Positions 59,050 to 64,000 of a stretch of DNA of 64,000 bases are shown here, in pieces (within the stretch, counting starts at the first letter, position 1; every line of letters starts with the position of its first letter). The translations under genes and the position numbers were made by a program. The notes under the pieces are model-generated. The model ran no database searches, had not been told where the DNA came from, and was given only the letters and a program-made list of their open reading frames with translations. Source of the DNA: Io17-Chloro-G2 sp963663135 (GTDB lineage: Bacteria; Chloroflexota; Dehalococcoidia; Lucifugimonadales; UBA3495). The stretch covers positions 365,480 through 429,479 of the forward strand of contig CAXXRM010000003.1 in assembly GCA_963663135.2 (NCBI GenBank), read 5' to 3'.

Positions 59050-62000
59050 ATGCCAACCTACCCCCACATAGAACAGTACCGGGCGCATCTACAGGAGCTG
59101 AAGGAGTTCGGCGGCTCGGATAACGAGCTGAGCATCCGGCCGGCCTTCCAGAACTGCCTTGGCGCTTACTGCCGGGAGCACCGGGAGAAGCTGGGCCTGG
59201 TCCCGGAACTGTCGGCCGGCGGCGTTATTCCCGACGGAACGGTCAAGGATTCGCTGCGGATGGCCCGGGGGTACTGGGAGGCCAAAGACACCCACGACGA
59301 CCTGGACGCCGAAATCCAGAAGAAGTTCAACAGCGGCTATCCCCGGGACAACATCCTATTCGAAGATTCCGAGACCGCCGTCCTGTTCCAGAACGGGAAC
59401 GAGGCGATGCGGGTCGACATGGGGCGGCCCGGCGAGCTGCACCGCCTTATCCGGCGCTTCCTGGACTACGAACTTCCGGAGATCGGGGAGTTCCGCCAGG
59501 CCAGGCAACAGTTCAAGGCCGATCTTCCGGCGGTGCTGGGAAACCTGCGAGAAGTAGTCGCCGAGGCGGAAGCGGAGAACGCCAACTATCAAAGCGCCGC
59601 CTCCGGCTTCCTGGAACTGTGCCAGCGCACCATCGGCCCCTCGGTCTCCGAAGCCGACGTCCGGGAGATGGTGCTCCAGCACATCCTCACCCAGGACATA
59701 TTCCTGCGGGTGTTCGGCGAGTCCCAGTTCCACCGGGAGAACAACGTGGCCCGCCAGTTGGACGACCTGGAACAGACCTTCTTCACCGGCGACGTGCGTC
59801 GCCAGGCCATCGACCGGCTGCGGGCCTACTACGGAGCCATCGGCCGGGCCGCCGACGAGATTGCCGACTACGCCGAGAAGCAGCAGTTCCTCAAGGCCAT
59901 CTACGAGGACTTCTACCAAGCTTACAATCCCGCCGCCGCCGACCGCCTGGGCGTGGTGTACACCCCCAACGAGGTGGTGGACTTCATCATCCGGGGCGCC
60001 GACCACCTGCTGCAGAAGCACTTCGGGCGCAGCCTGGCCGACGACAACGTGCAGATTCTGGACCCGGCCACCGGCACCGGCACCTTCATCACCAGCCTGA
60101 TCAACTACCTGCCGGAAGACCGGCTGGAGTACAAGTACCGGAACGAAATTCATGCCAACGAGGTGGCGATACTGCCCTACTACATCGCCAACCTGAACAT
60201 CGAGTACACCTACAAGGAGCGCACCGGGAAGTACCTGGGGTTCCCCAACCTGTGCTTCGTGGACACCCTGGACAACATGGACTGGCAGCAGGCCGGGGCA
60301 ACCGGCGGCTCGGTAACCCGCCAGGCATCCTTCAACCTGGGTGGGCTGTCCGAAGAGAACTGGATACGTGTGCAGGAGCAGAACGAAAAGAGCATCAGCG
60401 TCATCATCGGCAACCCCCCGTATAACGCTGCTCAGAGCAATTTCAATCAGGCGAATCCCAATCGGGTATACCCTGAAATCGACCAACGAATCCGGGCGAC
60501 ATACGTCAATGCCAGCACTGCCCAAAAGACCCAACAGTATGATATGTACAAGCGTTTCATTCGCTGGGCGTCCGACCGATTGGCTGATGACGGAATTGTC
60601 GCACTAGTCACTAACCGTGCCTATATAGATTCGTTTCAAGACGATGGCTTTCGAAAAGTCGCCGCCCAGGAATTTAACGACATCTACATCATCGACCTAG
60701 GCGGCAATTTCCAACGTGGCAACGTAGGTAACGTCTTTGGCATTAGGATTGGAGTCGCTATCGGCTTTTTTGTGCGACGCTCGGAATCACGAGGTAACAG
60801 CAAAATCAACTACTATCCCATCAAGGACGAGCAACGAAGCGATGACAAGCTGGCTGCATTGAAGAACCTCGATTTCGAGAACCTGCTTTTCAGCGAAATC
60901 GTGCCCGATGCAAAGGACAACTGGCTCAATCAGGTCAACGGCGATTTCGAGAAATTACAACCACTGGCGGACCATCAAACCAAGTTTGCCAAGACGATCG
61001 GCGAGGAGCACGCCATTTTCAAACTCAACACGCCAGGCGTCATGACGGGTCGTGATGATTGGGTGTATGACTTTAACATGCTCAATCTACGAAATAAGGC
61101 GGAGTTCTTTGCAGAAACTTATAACGGCATTATTGCCAACGGCGGCGAATCGAATGCTCCAATCATAAAATGGAGCAGCACGTTGCGGGACATATCCCGC
61201 CGCCGCCAACCAATCGTTCTCAACAAAGATAACATCATCCTGTCACTCTACCGCCCATTCATTGTCAAACATTATTTTGCCCATTCCACAATGAACGACA
61301 GACTTACTAAAAATCACTCCGAAATGTTTGGAGAGACCTTGAAACGGCCCAACCAAATCATCTGTGTCAATGGGCCCGGCTCAAATTACTTTTCTGCTTT
61401 AGCGACCGATAAAATCATCGAAAAAAATGTACAGGCACTAACAACTCGATTACGTTTTGCCTTCCCCTCTATCGTTACACGGCGGAGGGTGAGCGGGTCA
61501 GCAACATTACCGAGTGGGGGCTGCGGCAGGTCCGGGAGCGCTACTCCGACGACTCCATCTCCGCGGAGGACGTATTCGCCTACACCTACGCCGTGCTGCA
61601 CGACCCGGTCTACCGGGAGAAGTACTCTATCGACCTGCTGCGGGAGTTCCCCCGGCTGCCCTTCTACCCCGAGTTTTGGGACTGGGTGAAGATGGGGCGG
61701 GAGCTTCTGGAGCTGCACACCGGTTTCGAGTCGGCGGAGCCCTATCCCTTGGAGCGGGTGCAGCAGGACGGCGAAGCCAAGCGGGTCATCCTGCGGGCCG
61801 ACAAAGAGCGGGGAGTCATCGTCCTGGATGACGTGACCTCGCTGACCGGGGTGCCGCCGGACGCCTGGCGCTACCGCCTGGGCAGCCGGTCGGCCCTGGA
61901 GTGGGTGCTGGACCAGTACAAGGAGCGCAAGCCCCGGGACCCGACAATCGCGGCCAAGTTCAACACCTACCGGTTCGCCGACTACAAGGAGCGGGTCATC

Positions 62001-62117
62001 GACCTGCTGCAGCGGGTCTGCGCCGTCAGCGTGGGGACGACGGCCGTGGTGGACAAGATGGCCTACCGGGACGATGCGGGCAACCTGGTGGCGCGCGGTG
62101 ACCGGGAAGGGGCCTAG
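59050..62117 (+). pseudogene. Fused nuclease-adenine methyltransferase (type IIG / ISP-like), frameshift at 61464-61467
   Basis: A single-chain restriction-modification-type enzyme of about 1023 codons. The N-terminus has a PD-(D/E)xK nuclease signature, Pro61-Asp62 and Glu77-Ala-Lys79 (RGYWEAKD). A helical region follows, then AdoMet motif ILDPATGTGTF at about 336 and the adenine-methylase motif IIGNPPYN (Asn455-Tyr458). The frame runs to 61689, but from 61468 its product is nonsense. The -1 frame continues PLYRYTAEGERVSNITEWGLRQ, FAYTYAVLHDPVYREKYSIDLLREFPRLPFYPEFWDW and ends at 62117. One more C in the CCCC at 61464-61467 would restore it. The segment 60421-61465 is distinctly lower in GC than its flanks. 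Either a real frameshift or a sequence error. Confidence 0.88.
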
Positions 62118-62184
62118 GGGTCGATGCCGGGGTTGCCAGTCTGGGCCGTTCGGACGGGGACGAAGACGAGGAGTGGCTGGCGGG

Positions 62185-62505
62185 ATGGTTGGAGACGTAA
62201 TAGTCACCACATTCCCATATACCGACTTGAGCACTGTCGCCATTCGACCCGCAGTGGTACTTGCCAGCGCCGGACCCAGGGACTGGGCAGTTTGCCAAGT
62301 CACCAGCAGGCGGCAGAGTTACTTCGGAAGCGTCGCTATAACCCAGCGCGATATGCGAGCAGGCATATTGAGGAACAACAGCCGGGTGCGTACCAGCAGA
62401 TTGCATACTCTGAACGGCAGTTTGTTCCGTAACACGGTTGGCCGGTTGTCGGATGCCAAGCAGGCAAAAATCCTGCCCGCGGTGCGCGCTCTCTTCTCGC
62501 CCTGA
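62185..62505 (+). CDS. PemK/MazF family toxin
   Basis: A 106-residue type II toxin-family endoribonuclease. It opens GDVIVTTFPYTDLSTVAIRPAVVLASAG, the usual GDIVLxxFPxTD and RPxxVl signature, and continues VCQVTSRRQSYFGSVAI and a C-terminal helix GRLSDAKQAKILPAVRALF. ATG 62185 has GAGGAG at 62168-62173. It lies 67 bases after the end of the nuclease-methyltransferase gene. No upstream antitoxin gene with a usable start codon is visible in that gap. Confidence 0.88.
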   Translation: MVGDVIVTTFPYTDLSTVAIRPAVVLASAGPRDWAVCQVTSRRQSYFGSVAITQRDMRAGILRNNSRVRTSRLHTLNGSLFRNTVGRLSDAKQAKILPAVRALFSP

Positions 62506-62551
62506 GCCCCTTCTCACATCATGGGACAAAGGAGCGGGCCGGGCGGGCTGC

Positions 62552-63628
62552 TCAGTTCCGCTCGTCCTGCAGGAACCATTCGGTCGGCAGCTCGCGTCCG
62601 ATGCCTGCCGCCTTTGCCAGCTCGTAAGCCCGGAAGGCGACGGCTGCGAACTGCAATCCGGAGCCCGGCACGTTGTAATAGCAAGTCAGCTGGTCGTCGT
62701 TTGCACGTCCGACGACCTTTCCCGACACCAGGTCGGCCAGCGTCGGTGCGTCACTGCGGTCGACCCCTCGGTAAGAGCCGTCGAAGTGGCCTGCAGGCAG
62801 TCCGGCGTATTCCGATTCTTGCCCGACGAAAAATCCCTCGGCCCCGCCGTCGTTGTGCCTCACGACGAGGTCGAACTTATCGACCGATTCGGACGGCAAT
62901 TCTTTCGGCACGACGGGCGTCACGTGCATACCGGGCGCGAGGAACTGGGGATGGATGACGGGCTGCGCCGAGTCGGTGCACCCCGCTACGATGTCCACTC
63001 CCTCAGTCACCTGATCGGGGCTGTCCACGGCGACGACGTCGATGTCCAGCTTGTCGCTCATCTCGGCTGCGTAGGCCTCTCGGTGCGCGGGCGTGGGGCT
63101 GTATACCCGGCAGTAATCGATCTTACGCACCTTGGTAAACGCTTCCAGGTATGTCCTGGCCATTCCTCCCGAGCCGAACATGCCGACCGACCGGGCGTTT
63201 TCCTTGGCCATGTAGTTTGCCGCTACGCCGGCCGTGGCGCCGACGCGCATGTGCTGGATGTGGCCATCGTTCAGGATGGCCAGCAGTTCCCCGTTCCAAA
63301 TGCTGAACAGGAGGATGAGGCCGCAGTATTTGCCAGGCTCCACGCAGTATTTGTCGAGGGTCTGGCCCTCCGATTCCCACGGGAAGTGCATGATGTCGGA
63401 TTTGAACCGGAGCGCGAACACACCCAAGCGGCGGCTGGCTCCCTGCAGAGAGCCGAAGACATAGAACTTCTCATCGCCGACGGGCACCCAAACGTCCCAC
63501 CGTCCCCCGGGAGGCGCGGTGACGGCCTCCTTGTTCGCCAGGTCCTTGTAGGCTGTGTCCAGGTAGTCGAGGCAGTCGCCCATTGCAAGGACTCGCCTCG
63601 CCTCCTCCGTGTTGATAAGTAGCGTCAT
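62552..63628 (-). CDS. Ornithine cyclodeaminase / mu-crystallin family protein
   Basis: A 358-residue NAD(P)-binding OCD-family protein, distinct from the one at 46913. It starts TLLINTEEARRVLAMGDCLDYLDTAYKDLANKEAVTAPPGGRWDVWVPV, has LRFKSDIM where the Lys is expected, LNDGHIQHMRVGATAGVAANYMAKENARSVGMFGSGGMARTYLEAFTKV (Rossmann motif), and an extended C-terminal region. About 40 residues longer than typical members. AAGGAGATTACCC precedes the ATG at 63628, which fixes the start. The substrate may be an amino or imino acid; not predictable. Confidence 0.9.
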   Translation of the reverse strand: MTLLINTEEARRVLAMGDCLDYLDTAYKDLANKEAVTAPPGGRWDVWVPVGDEKFYVFGSLQGASRRLGVFALRFKSDIMHFPWESEGQTLDKYCVEPGKYCGLILLFSIWNGELLAILNDGHIQHMRVGATAGVAANYMAKENARSVGMFGSGGMARTYLEAFTKVRKIDYCRVYSPTPAHREAYAAEMSDKLDIDVVAVDSPDQVTEGVDIVAGCTDSAQPVIHPQFLAPGMHVTPVVPKELPSESVDKFDLVVRHNDGGAEGFFVGQESEYAGLPAGHFDGSYRGVDRSDAPTLADLVSGKVVGRANDDQLTCYYNVPGSGLQFAAVAFRAYELAKAAGIGRELPTEWFLQDERN

Positions 63629-63769
63629 GGGTAATCTCCTTCTACAGACTTGGCGGGTTAATACCCTTGGGTAGCAGGACAACGCCCGGAAACACGCTAT
63701 CTAACCGCTGGCGCCGGTTCTGACAGGATATCGGTCTGTCCGCTCGAATCAAAAAGTCACGAAGCGAAA

Positions 63770-63827
63770 TCGAATTGAAGGGAGTCGAATTATGTCGAAT
63801 TATATAGAATAGACTGCGGTTAGCCAA
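63770..63827 (-). promoter_or_regulatory. Promoter with TCGAATT repeats upstream of the OCD-family gene
   Basis: On the minus strand TTGGCT (63827-63822), 17-base spacer, TATAAT (63804-63799). Three copies of TCGAATT (plus strand 63770-63776, 63785-63791, 63795-63801) overlap the -10 box and the likely start of transcription, as an operator might. The leader to the ATG is about 165 bases. Confidence 0.65.
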
Positions 63828-63828
63828 G

Positions 63829-64000
63829 AAATCTCGAAGGCAACCGGGCAATCGCATTTCAACCGTCGTCATTGTCTCCTTCGCCTTTTCGGACTCGACC
63901 AGGCAACCTGAAATCCACTCCTGAGCCAACGCATGGCCTTTAGCAGCTAATTCTCGATTCCTTCCTTCGGGCCGAAAGTAGCGGGTGGTCCGAAAGTAGC
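63829..64000. other. End of window without a supported gene
   Basis: No convincing coding frame. CCGAAAGTAGC occurs twice at the very end (63972-63982, 63990-64000), perhaps the edge of a repeat cut by the window boundary. Confidence 0.5.

Noticed and set aside
61468..61689. C-terminal tail of the nuclease-methyltransferase in its first frame
   Set aside because: Thr/Ser/Pro-rich nonsense arising after the frameshift; the genuine continuation is in the -1 frame to 62117.
63642..63929. Minus-strand 95-codon frame upstream of the last gene
   Set aside because: It crosses the promoter and operator-like repeats of the downstream gene, starts with TTG without a ribosome site, and has no recognisable features.

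Overview
The window looks like a 64 kb piece of a GC-rich bacterial chromosome or metagenome-assembled contig, most plausibly from the Chloroflexota (SAR202 / Dehalococcoidia-like). That placement is an inference. It rests on the mix of luciferase-like flavin monooxygenases, class III extradiol dioxygenase, CaiB/BaiF CoA-transferase, PIG-L deacetylase, VOC proteins, hydratase pairs and ornithine-cyclodeaminase homologues, and on the yacL-like/ispD/ispF/cysS gene order. No rRNA or other phylogenetic marker is present to prove it. One tRNA gene (tRNA-Ser GGA) is visible.

Layout. 0-16 kb holds mostly single catabolic or scavenging genes: VOC proteins, two LLM flavin oxidoreductases, a lipoprotein cytochrome c, a HAD phosphatase, a LigB-type dioxygenase, a PEP mutase-like lyase, an HsaA/DszC-like monooxygenase and two alpha/beta hydrolases. 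16-21.7 kb is a biotin-dependent acyl-CoA carboxylase operon, probably methylcrotonyl-CoA carboxylase with its biotin subunit split in two, followed upstream by a DUF2851 gene. 22-24 kb is a copper amine oxidase. 24.5-30 kb is a tight five-gene operon of unknown exact function. It has two BrxC/BrxD-related ATPase-like proteins, only one with a Walker A motif, a SNF2-type helicase and two unrecognised proteins, and I regard it as the most likely undescribed defence-type system here. 30-41 kb holds housekeeping and metabolic genes: CoA-transferase, an asparaginase-like protein with altered catalytic residues, PIN-TRAM, IspD, IspF, CysS, a GlcD-like oxidase and a formamidase. 41-46 kb is a nuclease-methyltransferase gene split by an IS630-family element at a TA, with a small partner gene. 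46-58 kb is again metabolic, with a tRNA, a Rieske ferredoxin, a signal peptidase-like protein, YihY, a hydratase pair, DUF192 and PfkB. 57.6-62.5 kb is a second defence-like cluster: a VapC toxin with an unusual partner, a large fused nuclease-methyltransferase with a low-GC internal segment ending in a frameshift, and a PemK/MazF toxin. The window ends with an ornithine cyclodeaminase homologue under a good promoter.

A dispersed repeat of roughly 150-200 bp recurs at least a dozen times between genes. Its inverted ends resemble ATTCTCGCCGCAGCGGGAAT and its complement. It explains most of the long non-coding gaps and many spurious open frames. Copies in the same orientation flank the five-gene operon.
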